Source: JAIXWP01 sp965247015 (lineage in GTDB: Bacteria; Bacteroidota; Bacteroidia; Flavobacteriales_D; Sanyastnellaceae). From it: a stretch of DNA of 64,000 bases. The position numbers and the translations under genes are program-made. Of the stretch, positions 35,060 through 42,521 are shown piece by piece. The stretch lies in the NCBI GenBank assembly GCA_965247015.1, contig CBDFGG010000001.1, positions 363,637-427,636 on the forward strand, read 5' to 3'. Every line of letters begins with the position of its first letter. Within the stretch, counting starts at the first letter, position 1. The notes beneath the pieces were generated by a model. That model searched no databases and was not told where the DNA came from. It saw only the letters and a list, made by a program, of their open reading frames with translations.

Positions 35060-35144
35060 GCGCTAGGGATAGTAGTGGAAAGCCCGGAGTGTAGCGAAGC
35101 GGAACGAGGACTTGGAACGGATAGCCCGGGCCGTTAGGCAGCGC
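35060..35144 (+). ncRNA. Flavo-1-like structured element, copy 3
   Basis: Near-identical to copy 1 over the conserved strands and closed by GCGCT/AGCGC. The variable hairpin differs by a few bases (GTGTAGCGAAGCGGAACGAGG). It ends directly at the A10 run that forms the T-tract of the eno terminator on the other strand. Confidence 0.6.
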
Positions 35145-35179
35145 AAAAAAAAAATCCTCTTGAAATTCAAGAGGATTTT
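35145..35179 (-). terminator. rho-independent terminator of eno
   Basis: Stem AAAATCCTCTTGAA/TTCAAGAGGATTTT (35151-35164 and 35166-35179); on the minus strand it is followed by T10. Strong terminator 23 bp after the eno stop. Confidence 0.93.
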
Positions 35180-35202
35180 AATAATTTATTTCGGGAATTA
35201 AA

Positions 35203-36489
35203 TTAGCGTGCGTATGGGAAATTTCTTCCTGGATAATATGCTACTTTGCCCAATTCTTCTTCGATGCGGAGCAACTGATTGTACTTTGCGATCCGGTCGC
35301 TGCGGCTTGCGGAACCTGTTTTAATTTGTCCTGTATTCAATGCTACAGCCAAATCTGCAATCGTTGTATCTTCTGTCTCTCCACTTCTGTGACTCATGAT
35401 GCTTGTGTAACCCGCTCTGTGAGCCATGTTTACCGCATCGATGGTCTCTGTAAGTGTTCCGATCTGATTTACTTTTACCAAAATAGAGTTAGCAATGCTC
35501 TGCTCTATTCCTTGCGCCAAACGTGATACGTTGGTTACGAATAAATCATCGCCCACCAACTGCACTTGTCCGCCCATTTCTTTGGTCAACAAATTCCATC
35601 CGTCCCAATCGTCTTCTGAACATCCGTCTTCAATCGATACGATTGGATAACGCTTGCACCAATCTGCCCAATAGCTCACCATTTGTGCGCTGGTCAATTG
35701 ATCGCCTGTGCTGCCCAAGGTGTAGATCTTTTTCTCTGCATCATAAAACTCAGTGCTCGCGCAATCAAGTCCGATGTAGATGTCTTCTCCTGGACGGTAG
35801 CCTGCTGCTTCGATGGCTTGCATCACTACTTTCAAAGCGTCTTCATTGCTTGCCAAGTTTGGAGCAAATCCGCCTTCGTCACCAACGTTGGTGCTATGAC
35901 CTGCTTTTTTCAAAACGGTCTTCAAATGATGGAATACTTCTGCTCCCATGCGCAATGCTTCGCTGAAAGTTTCAGCACCCACTGGAAGAATCATGAATTC
36001 CTGAACGTCTACTTTGTTATCTGCGTGCGCACCACCGTTGATGATGTTCATCAATGGAATGGGGAGCGTATTCGCGCCCACACCGCCTACGTAGCGATAC
36101 AAGGGCATGCCCATCGTATCTGCAGCCGCTCTCGCCACTGCAAGGCTCACTCCGAGGATTGCGTTTGCACCAAGTACTGCTTTGCTGTCGGTACCATCGA
36201 TCGCACACATAGCGCGGTCGATTAATTGCTGATCGAAAATAGATGCACCATTCAATTCATCATTCAACGTTGAATTGACATTCTGAACGGCTTTTGTAAC
36301 ACCTTTTCCGAGGTAAATGCTTTTGTCGTTGTCACGAAGCTCTACTGCTTCATGGATCCCTGTAGAAGCTCCGCTAGGAACAGCAGCACGGCCAAGGATG
36401 CCTTGGTCTGTGATGACCTCTACTTCTACCGTTGGATTCCCTCTCGAGTCGAGAATCTGACGGGCTTGAATTTTTGCAATTGAAGACAT
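35203..36489 (-). CDS. eno: Enolase
   Basis: Glycolytic 2-phosphoglycerate dehydratase of 428 residues, full length, cytosolic. Seen: N-terminal ILDSRGNPTVEVEV, the catalytic-loop SGASTGIHEAVELRD, the Mg-binding D in GLDCAS, ED in VSIEDG and DD in LVGDDL, and the signature ILVKVNQIGTLTET with the catalytic lysine. The C-terminal SHRSGETEDT substrate loop is intact. It lies 42 bp after carA on the same strand and ends at a strong terminator. Confidence 0.98.
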   Translation of the reverse strand: MSSIAKIQARQILDSRGNPTVEVEVITDQGILGRAAVPSGASTGIHEAVELRDNDKSIYLGKGVTKAVQNVNSTLNDELNGASIFDQQLIDRAMCAIDGTDSKAVLGANAILGVSLAVARAAADTMGMPLYRYVGGVGANTLPIPLMNIINGGAHADNKVDVQEFMILPVGAETFSEALRMGAEVFHHLKTVLKKAGHSTNVGDEGGFAPNLASNEDALKVVMQAIEAAGYRPGEDIYIGLDCASTEFYDAEKKIYTLGSTGDQLTSAQMVSYWADWCKRYPIVSIEDGCSEDDWDGWNLLTKEMGGQVQLVGDDLFVTNVSRLAQGIEQSIANSILVKVNQIGTLTETIDAVNMAHRAGYTSIMSHRSGETEDTTIADLAVALNTGQIKTGSASRSDRIAKYNQLLRIEEELGKVAYYPGRNFPYAR

Positions 36490-36531
36490 TTGTTTTCTGT
36501 TTTTTTATTCTAAATGTGAGAGCGAAGTGAT

Positions 36532-37647
36532 TCAGTTCTTCGCCGATTTAGCCGCTACGATATTATCGATAAATTGATCGAAGAGATATCGAGAATCATG
36601 CGGACCTGCGCTTGCTTCCGGGTGATATTGCACGGAAAAAACAGGTTTGTTTTTTATTCTAATACCAGCTATTGTCTGGTCATTCAAATGTATGTGAGTT
36701 ACCTCAATGTTTGGATTCTCAGCGACACTTTCTGGAGAGATCACGAAGCCGTGATTTTGGCTGGTGATTTCACTCTTGCCACTGATCAAATTCTTGATCG
36801 GATGGTTGATTCCGCGGTGTCCGTTGAACATCTTCACTGTCTTCAATCCTTGGCTCAGGCCAATGATTTGGTGTCCGAGACAGATGCCAAAACAAGGGAT
36901 ATTTGTTTCGATGAGTTCCTTGAAAAGCCCGATGGTATAAGGCATTGCGCTAGGGTCGCCAGGACCGTTGCTAAACATGATACCGTCAGGATTCCAACTT
37001 AGGATTTCTTCCTTTGTACTGCTAAGCGGGAAAACTTTGAGGTAACAGCCTCTTTCATCGAGGCATCTGAGGATATTTTTTTTGATTCCTAAGTCGAGCA
37101 CGGCTATTTTGTAGGGTGCATTTGGATTTCCGAAGAAGAAGGATTCAGTGCTAGCGACCTTTGAAGAAAGTTCGAGTCCGTCCATAGAGGGGATTTCCTT
37201 CACTTGCTTCTTTAGCTCGTCGATATTCGCATTATCAGAGGAAATGATGCAATTCATTGCGCCGGCCTTTCTGATGTGTCTAACAAGCGCTCTAGTATCG
37301 ATATCACAGATACCTACTACCTTATCTCGTACGAGATAATCTTGGAGGGTACCATTGCCCCCGACGCGGCTGGCGACATCGGAGAATTTCTTAATGATAA
37401 TTCCAGCGACTTTGCAGGTTTCAGATTCGATTTCTTCGGCGTGCACACCGTAGTTTCCGATGTGTGCGGTGGCCATGATAAGCACTTGGCCGTAGTACGA
37501 AGGGTCGGTGAATACTTCTTGATAGCCGGTCATTGCCGTGTTGAATGCAATTTCGCCGGTGGTAGTTCCAACGTTTCCACAAGATTGTCCATGGAAAACA
37601 GTGCCATCTTCCAGAACGAGCACTGCGGGTATTTTATCTCGGATCAT
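36532..37647 (-). CDS. carA: Carbamoyl-phosphate synthase small subunit
   Basis: Glutaminase subunit that hydrolyses glutamine and channels ammonia to CarB for arginine and pyrimidine synthesis. It has 371 residues. The N-terminal CPSase_sm_chain domain runs to about residue 180, followed by a class I GATase. The catalytic triad is present: C256 (GICLGHQ), H342 and E344 (YHPEASAGP). carB is not in the window. A TACTTTTG promoter motif ends about 8 bp before the ATG, so the transcript may be almost leaderless. Confidence 0.97.
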   Translation of the reverse strand: MIRDKIPAVLVLEDGTVFHGQSCGNVGTTTGEIAFNTAMTGYQEVFTDPSYYGQVLIMATAHIGNYGVHAEEIESETCKVAGIIIKKFSDVASRVGGNGTLQDYLVRDKVVGICDIDTRALVRHIRKAGAMNCIISSDNANIDELKKQVKEIPSMDGLELSSKVASTESFFFGNPNAPYKIAVLDLGIKKNILRCLDERGCYLKVFPLSSTKEEILSWNPDGIMFSNGPGDPSAMPYTIGLFKELIETNIPCFGICLGHQIIGLSQGLKTVKMFNGHRGINHPIKNLISGKSEITSQNHGFVISPESVAENPNIEVTHIHLNDQTIAGIRIKNKPVFSVQYHPEASAGPHDSRYLFDQFIDNIVAAKSAKN

Positions 37648-37655
37648 TTGGAGGG

Positions 37656-37663
37656 CAAAAGTA
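37656..37663 (-). promoter_or_regulatory. Putative -7 box upstream of carA
   Basis: TACTTTTG on the minus strand matches TAnnTTTG. It lies between the terminator hairpin of the preceding gene and the carA start, leaving only a few bases for a 5' leader. The -33 region would overlap the terminator stem. Confidence 0.45.
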
Positions 37664-37690
37664 CAAAAAAGGCGTCCGAAAGGACGCCTT
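37664..37690 (-). terminator. Terminator after the DUF1761 gene
   Basis: Stem AAGGCGTCC/GGACGCCTT (37669-37677 and 37682-37690) with a 4-nt loop, followed on the minus strand by a T-tract. Confidence 0.92.
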
Positions 37691-37716
37691 GTATTTTCAA
37701 CAAAAAATTAAACTTG

Positions 37717-38211
37717 TTATTTCCAAGCGCAGATGATGCCTCCCATGATGCAAAGAGAGATGAACCAGTAACCGGCGTGAATGAGAATATACTTTGCCGA
37801 CTTTCTTTCGAACATTGCAGGAATAGCGATCATTGGAAGAACGAAAAGAATAGATGTAAATCCACCATGGAAAGCACCGTGCTTAAATGTTCTAAAGCGG
37901 TCTCCATAAGTGTCCATGAAGTTCTTCATGTACTTTGCTACCTCCGAATTTGGGTCATTGATACCAGGTTCGTTTGCTAGTACCGATCCAATATGTAATT
38001 GATGGATTACCATAAATGAGAGCAAGGCAGAAGCTAGGAAGCTATACACGAGTGTCATGGTGAGGATTTTCGCCATGTTTGATCCTTTAAGTTGATCTTG
38101 TGTGAGTCCTGCAGATTGCATCCAGGCATTGCCGAGGAGTTTTGGATTGTAGTAGATAGCACCAATGATCATTGGTACAAGCGTCGAAACGAGGATTGCA
38201 TAGATATTCAT
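37717..38211 (-). CDS. DUF1761-type membrane protein
   Basis: The frame opens at 38241; ATG at 38211 (MNIYAILVSTLVPMIIGAIYY) is the likely start and gives 164 residues. Four hydrophobic helices, with the family-typical N-terminal GAIYYNPKLLGNAWMQ and the central FKHGAFHGG loop. DUF1761 proteins are small bacterial membrane proteins of unknown function. It has its own promoter-like box (38239-38246) and terminator (37664-37690), so it is probably monocistronic. Confidence 0.82.
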   Translation of the reverse strand: MNIYAILVSTLVPMIIGAIYYNPKLLGNAWMQSAGLTQDQLKGSNMAKILTMTLVYSFLASALLSFMVIHQLHIGSVLANEPGINDPNSEVAKYMKNFMDTYGDRFRTFKHGAFHGGFTSILFVLPMIAIPAMFERKSAKYILIHAGYWFISLCIMGGIICAWK

Positions 38212-38238
38212 AGTAATGTGATTTGGGTTTAGTGGAGA

Positions 38239-38246
38239 CAAACATA
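38239..38246 (-). promoter_or_regulatory. Putative -7 box upstream of the DUF1761 gene
   Basis: TATGTTTG on the minus strand matches TAnnTTTG, placed just after the ribosomal-operon terminator and about 28 bp before the ATG at 38211. Confidence 0.5.
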
Positions 38247-38248
38247 AA

Positions 38249-38279
38249 CAAAAAGCCCTCGAAAATTTCGAGGGCTTTT
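38249..38279 (-). terminator. Terminator of the ribosomal-protein operon
   Basis: Stem AAAAGCCCTCGAAA/TTTCGAGGGCTTTT (38251-38279), T-tract on the minus strand, 24 bp after the rplQ stop. It ends the S12-to-L17 operon. Confidence 0.94.
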
Positions 38280-38302
38280 AATATTAGATTGATGACAGTG
38301 GC

Positions 38303-38854
38303 TTATTCAGCAGCACCTTCTTCATCAGATTTCTTTTTAGTTGCGCGCTTTGCTTTTGGCCTTGCTTCAGCAGCTGGTGCATCTGTAGTTACATCCGTAG
38401 AAGCAACAACATCAGTTCCATCTTCTTTCTTCTTAGCACCACCACGACGTGTACGCTTCTTAGCAGTAGCAGATGCAGCTTCTTTACCATAGATCGTGTT
38501 GAAGTCAACCAATTCGATCAAACACATTTCTGCGTTATCACCTTGACGGAATCCAGTACGGATGATACGAGTGTAACCACCTGGGCGATCGTTCACTTTT
38601 GAAGCAACTTCTCTGAAGAGTTCAGTTACTGCATATTTGTCTTTCAGGTAGCTGAACACTAGACGTCTGCTGTGAGTGCTATCTGTTTTAGACTTAGTGA
38701 TAAGTGGTTCGATGTATTTACGAAGCGCTTTCGCTTTAGCAACAGTCGTATTGATACGCTTATGTTCAATCAATGAACAAGCGAGGTTCATTAAGAGAGC
38801 TTGACGATGTTCTGCTCTTCTTCCTAAGTGATTTACTGTTTTACCGTGTCTCAT
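38303..38854 (-). CDS. rplQ: 50S ribosomal protein L17
   Basis: Large-subunit protein near the exit tunnel. The first about 118 residues are the L17 core (MRHGKTVNHLGRRAEHRQAL, MCLIELVDFN). Residues about 130-183 are an added low-complexity tail alternating Lys/Arg with Asp/Glu and Ala, as seen in Bacteroidota L17 (total 183 versus about 125 in other phyla). Last gene of the operon, 45 bp after rpoA. Confidence 0.97.
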   Translation of the reverse strand: MRHGKTVNHLGRRAEHRQALLMNLACSLIEHKRINTTVAKAKALRKYIEPLITKSKTDSTHSRRLVFSYLKDKYAVTELFREVASKVNDRPGGYTRIIRTGFRQGDNAEMCLIELVDFNTIYGKEAASATAKKRTRRGGAKKKEDGTDVVASTDVTTDAPAAEARPKAKRATKKKSDEEGAAE

Positions 38855-38899
38855 TTTCTACGTTTCTTCAGGCTCCAGTGATGTACTAGAGTTGTAAAA

Positions 38900-39892
38900 T
38901 TAATCTCTGTCTAGTTTATATTTCGCTACGTTCATTCCGAACTGAAGACCTTTTCCTTCTACTAGCTCTTCCAACTCAGTAAGAGATTTCTTACCGAAAT
39001 TACGGAATTTGAGAAGATCGTTTTTGTTGAAAGAAACAAGGTCGCCTAGCGTTTCGATATCTGCGGCTTTCAAGCAGTTCAATGCACGTACGCTAAGGTC
39101 CATATCGACTAATTTAGTCTTAAGGAGTTGGCGCATGTGAAGAGAGCTTTCATCAAATTCTTCAACTTCTTTTTTAGCTTCTGTTTCAAGCGTGATACGC
39201 TCGTCACTGAATAGCATGAAGTGGTGAATAAGGATTTTAGCAGCTTCTTGAAGAGCATTTTTAGGAGTGATAGAACCGTCACCTTGGATTTCAAGGATAA
39301 GTTTCTCGTAGTCCGTCTTTTGTTCCACACGGAAGTTTTCAACTGAGAACTTCACGTTACGGATAGGTGTGAAGATGCTATCGATAAAGATAGTTCCAAC
39401 TGGAGCGCTAGAAGTGCGGTTTTCTTCAGCTGGGCGGTATCCTCTTCCTTTTCCGATTGCCAATTCGATGCGCAATTTCACTTTTGGATCCATGTTACAA
39501 ACCACTAGATCTGGGTTTAGAACTTGGAAAGCTGTTGTGAAGTTGCTGATATCACCAGCTTTGAATTGCTCTTGGCCTGTGATATTGATAACTACCTTTT
39601 CGTAGTCAGTATTTTCGATTTGGCGCTTGAAGCGAACTTGCTTCAAGTTAAGAATGATTTCAGTCACGTCTTCAACCACACCTTTGATAGTGCTGAATTC
39701 ATGATCTACTCCATCTACTTTGATAGAGGTGATGGCAAAACCTTCTAGAGAAGAAAGTAAGATTCTTCTAAGGGCGTTACCAACAGTGATTCCAAAGCCT
39801 GGTTCAAGTGGACGGAATTCAAACGACCCTGTGAAGTCGTTGCTTTCTAGCATCACGACCTTGTCCGGTTTTACGAAATCGAGTATAGCCAT
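38900..39892 (-). CDS. rpoA: DNA-directed RNA polymerase subunit alpha
   Basis: 330 residues from the internal ATG (MAILDFVKPDKVVML). The frame extends to 40012, but that part overlaps rpsD and has no homology. The NTD (1-about 235) carries the dimerisation and beta/beta' contact segments (GFGITVGNALRRILLSSL, VDGVDHEFSTIKGVVEDV). The CTD (about 255-330) carries the helix-hairpin-helix DNA/activator domain (LNCLKAADIETLGDLVSF). Start placed 25 bp after rpsD. Confidence 0.97.
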   Translation of the reverse strand: MAILDFVKPDKVVMLESNDFTGSFEFRPLEPGFGITVGNALRRILLSSLEGFAITSIKVDGVDHEFSTIKGVVEDVTEIILNLKQVRFKRQIENTDYEKVVINITGQEQFKAGDISNFTTAFQVLNPDLVVCNMDPKVKLRIELAIGKGRGYRPAEENRTSSAPVGTIFIDSIFTPIRNVKFSVENFRVEQKTDYEKLILEIQGDGSITPKNALQEAAKILIHHFMLFSDERITLETEAKKEVEEFDESSLHMRQLLKTKLVDMDLSVRALNCLKAADIETLGDLVSFNKNDLLKFRNFGKKSLTELEELVEGKGLQFGMNVAKYKLDRD

Positions 39893-39917
39893 TGAGTGGG
39901 TTGTATTATTAAATGGA

Positions 39918-40520
39918 TTACTTAGAGTACAACTCGACGATAAGTTGTTCCTTGATGTTTTCTGGGATCTGAACGCGTTCAGGATAAGTGATGAATACAC
40001 CTTGCTTATCACCGTCGTTCCAATCTAACCAATCGAATTTCTTGCGGTTAGCAAGAGAAAGCGTGATAGTTGGAAGAGACTTGCTCTTTTCGCGAACTGC
40101 GATACGATCACCTGGGCGTAATTGGTAAGATGGGATATTTACCACGTTACCGTTTACAGTGATATGGCTGTGAGAAACGAGTTGGCGAGCGCCCATACGA
40201 GATGGAGCGATACCAAGACGGAACACAGTGTTATCGAGGCGAGACTCACAAAGCTGTAAAAGGATTTCACCTGTTACACCTGGGCGAGCAGAAGCCTTCT
40301 TGTATAGATTTGAGAATTGACGCTCAAGAATACCGTAAGTGTACTTTGCTTTTTGTTTTTCAGAAAGCTGTACAGCGTATTCAGATTGCTTCGAACGCTT
40401 CTTATTTGGACCGTGTTGTCCGGGAGGATAATTACGCTTTTCGAGAGCTTTATCTGGACCGTAAATTGCCTCACGGAATTTACGAGCGATTTTTGTTTTT
40501 GGACCTGTATACCTAGCCAT
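39918..40520 (-). CDS. rpsD: 30S ribosomal protein S4
   Basis: Primary 16S rRNA binding protein that nucleates the 30S body. It has 200 residues. The N-terminal domain (MARYTGPKTKIARKFREAIY) has no zinc-binding cysteines. The S4 RNA-binding domain at about residues 92-155 (CESRLDNTVFRLGIAPSRM) is intact. 28 bp after rpsK. Confidence 0.98.
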   Translation of the reverse strand: MARYTGPKTKIARKFREAIYGPDKALEKRNYPPGQHGPNKKRSKQSEYAVQLSEKQKAKYTYGILERQFSNLYKKASARPGVTGEILLQLCESRLDNTVFRLGIAPSRMGARQLVSHSHITVNGNVVNIPSYQLRPGDRIAVREKSKSLPTITLSLANRKKFDWLDWNDGDKQGVFITYPERVQIPENIKEQLIVELYSK

Positions 40521-40548
40521 TTTCTATTTGAATGGATGTTGTTCGTGA

Positions 40549-40935
40549 TTAGATTCTTCTTGCCTTTGGAGGACGGCAACCATTGTGAGGTAGTGGAGTT
40601 GTATCAACAATTTCAGTCACCTCAACACCAGTACCATGGATGGTACGGATAGCTGATTCTCTTCCAGCGCCTGGTCCTTTAACGAAAACTTTCACCTTGC
40701 GAAGACCTAGATCGTAAGCTTCTTTGGTAGCTTGTTCAGCAGCCAATTGAGCAGCGTAAGGAGTGTTTTTCTTAGAACCACGGAATCCCATTTTTCCGGC
40801 AGATGACCAAGAGATCACTTGACCAGAATTGTTCGTGAGACTAATGATAATGTTGTTGAACGTGGATTGAACGTGAGCTTGACCCACCGCTTCAACAACC
40901 ACATTTTTCTTTTTCTTTTTGTCGACTTTAGCCAT
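40549..40935 (-). CDS. rpsK: 30S ribosomal protein S11
   Basis: Platform protein lining the E-site mRNA path. It has 128 residues with a basic N-terminal extension (KVDKKKKKNVV) and the conserved C-terminus THNGCRPPK-type (here PLPHNGCRPPKARRI). 24 bp after rpsM. Confidence 0.98.
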   Translation of the reverse strand: MAKVDKKKKKNVVVEAVGQAHVQSTFNNIIISLTNNSGQVISWSSAGKMGFRGSKKNTPYAAQLAAEQATKEAYDLGLRKVKVFVKGPGAGRESAIRTIHGTGVEVTEIVDTTPLPHNGCRPPKARRI

Positions 40936-40959
40936 GACTATTTTGCTTGAGGCTATTTA

Positions 40960-41337
40960 TTATTTAACGGCTTTCTTCTTATTCGCAACTGTCTTACGCT
41001 TACCTTTACGGGTACGTGAGTTGTTCTTTGTAGATTGACCACGAACTGGGAGTCCAACGCGGTGACGAACACCACGGTAGCAACCAATGTCCATAAGACG
41101 CTTGATGCTCATTTGAACTTCAGAACGAAGAGCTCCTTCTACCTTCACTTCATTAGTGATCATACCACGGATCTTAGAAAGATCGTCGTCATCCCACTCT
41201 TCTACTTTCTTGTTCACGTCAATTCCGTTATCTATTAGAATGCGGCGAGCTGTGCTACGTCCGATACCATAGATATAAGTGAGGCCAATTTCTCCTCTTT
41301 TTTTACGCGGTAAATCGATACCTGCTATCCTTGCCAT
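40960..41337 (-). CDS. rpsM: 30S ribosomal protein S13
   Basis: Head protein contacting the P-site tRNA and bridging to L5. It has 125 residues; MARIAGIDLPRKKRGEIGLT start, H2TH region, and the basic C-terminal tail (GLPVRGQSTKNNSRTRKG) that reaches the tRNA. 37 bp after rpmJ. Confidence 0.98.
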   Translation of the reverse strand: MARIAGIDLPRKKRGEIGLTYIYGIGRSTARRILIDNGIDVNKKVEEWDDDDLSKIRGMITNEVKVEGALRSEVQMSIKRLMDIGCYRGVRHRVGLPVRGQSTKNNSRTRKGKRKTVANKKKAVK

Positions 41338-41374
41338 TTTTCAATATATGGTTAGTCCCTACGTTGGGAAGTTT

Positions 41375-41491
41375 TTATCCTTGTCTTTGTTTGAACTTTG
41401 GGTTCTTTTTGTTGATTACATAAAGCTTTCCTTTTCTGCTTACGATCTTACAATCAGCGGAACGCTTTTTCAACGATGCACGTACTTTCAT
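41375..41491 (-). CDS. rpmJ: 50S ribosomal protein L36
   Basis: A 38-residue ORF: MKVRASLKKRSADCKIVS..., ending PKFKQRQG. The L36 framework (KVR, CKIV, RKGKLYV, KQRQG) is clear. Only one of the zinc-ligand positions of the C+ form remains (C14), so this is a zinc-free L36. It lies between infA (14 bp) and rpsM (37 bp), the usual place. Confidence 0.95.
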   Translation of the reverse strand: MKVRASLKKRSADCKIVSRKGKLYVINKKNPKFKQRQG

Positions 41492-41505
41492 TGTAGTTCA
41501 AATAA

Positions 41506-41724
41506 TTATTTATAACGGAAGCTTATTCTTCCTTTTGTCAAATCATAGGGAGACATCTCCACCTTCACTTTATCTCCTGGTAGGATACGGATGTAGTGCA
41601 TCCTCATCTTTCCTGAGATATGGGCAATAATAACGTGACCATTCTCTAATTCAACGCGGAACATAGCATTTGATAATGCTTCCACGATGACTCCATCCAA
41701 CTCTATTGACGTTTGTTTTGCCAT
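41506..41724 (-). CDS. infA: Translation initiation factor IF-1
   Basis: A single OB-fold (S1-like) protein of 72 residues that occupies the 30S A-site during initiation. Seen: KQTSIELDGVIVEAL, the FRVELENGHVIIAHISGKMR strand set, and DKVKVEMSPYDLTKGRI. It begins 3 bp after the map stop, so it is probably translationally coupled. Confidence 0.98.
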   Translation of the reverse strand: MAKQTSIELDGVIVEALSNAMFRVELENGHVIIAHISGKMRMHYIRILPGDKVKVEMSPYDLTKGRISFRYK

Positions 41725-41727
41725 ATT

Positions 41728-42510
41728 TTAATTCAAGCCTAATGCTTGTTCTATCCATTCAAAGCTCGATAGTATCTCAGCCTTGTCTTTACGTACTACT
41801 ATGGTATGTTCATAGTGAGCGCTTGGTTTTCCATCTGCTGTTTGAATTGTCCATCCATCTTTCAATTGACGAACATTTCTTGTGCCTAGGTTGATCATCG
41901 GTTCAATCGCGATCACCAATCCTGTTTGTAGTTGTAATCCTGAACCTCTTCTTCCGAAGTTTGGTACTTCAGGAGCTTCGTGAAGACTCTTTCCTACACC
42001 GTGTCCAACCAGTTCTCTCACCACACCATAATTATGAGACTCCGCATGATTCTGAACAGCGTAGGAGATATCTCCGATGCGCTTTCCAGCAACAGCTTGC
42101 TCAATGGCTAGGTACAGACTTTCTTTGGTCACTTTCATCAGTTGTTTGATTTCATTTGAAACCTCACCAACTGCGAATGTGTAAGCCGAATCTCCCCAGT
42201 ATCCGTCCTTCACTACTCCGATGTCGCAAGACACGATATCACCTTCTTTCAAGGGGATGTTAGTAGGAAGTCCGTGAACCACTGCACTATTGACGCTTGC
42301 ACAAATCGAATTCGGAAAATCATTGTATCCAAGAAAACCTGGATAGGCTTGATGATCATGAATGAATTCGTAAGCTACCTTATCAAGTTCAAGAGTTGTC
42401 ACTCCTGGCTTAATAAGCTTTGCAAGCTCAGCTAATGTTTTTCCAACAAGTAAAGAACTTTGTCTGATGAGTTCTATCTCATCATCGGTTTTGTAAACCG
42501 GTTTATTCAC
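41728..42510 (-). CDS. map: Methionine aminopeptidase, type I
   Basis: Removes the initiator methionine from nascent proteins. It has 260 residues, pita-bread fold. The dinuclear metal ligands are visible: D in CDIGVV, D in YWGDSAYTF, H in HGVGKSLHEAP, E in IEPMINLG and E in AHYEHTIVV. Encoded between secY and infA. adk, present here in many other phyla, is absent, as is usual in Bacteroidota. Confidence 0.97.
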   Translation of the reverse strand: MNKPVYKTDDEIELIRQSSLLVGKTLAELAKLIKPGVTTLELDKVAYEFIHDHQAYPGFLGYNDFPNSICASVNSAVVHGLPTNIPLKEGDIVSCDIGVVKDGYWGDSAYTFAVGEVSNEIKQLMKVTKESLYLAIEQAVAGKRIGDISYAVQNHAESHNYGVVRELVGHGVGKSLHEAPEVPNFGRRGSGLQLQTGLVIAIEPMINLGTRNVRQLKDGWTIQTADGKPSAHYEHTIVVRKDKAEILSSFEWIEQALGLN

Positions 42511-42521
42511 AATAACTAATA

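Larger units (their letters stand above)
34797..35202. other. Intergenic region, no gene
   Basis: About 405 bp. In order: a partial attC-like end (34811-34850); AT-rich sequence; octamer inverted-repeat element copy 4 (34910-35043); Flavo-1-like copy 3 (35060-35144); and the eno terminator (35145-35179). Confidence 0.85.

Noticed and set aside
35683..36225. Plus-strand ORF inside eno
   Set aside because: The opposite strand encodes a complete enolase with all catalytic motifs.
37276..37980. Plus-strand ORF spanning the carA and DUF1761 region
   Set aside because: It crosses a terminator and two conserved genes on the other strand and has no domain signal.
39893..40012. N-terminal extension of rpoA from a GTG at 40012
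   Set aside because: It overlaps rpsD; the conserved alpha-subunit start (MAILDF) is at 39892.
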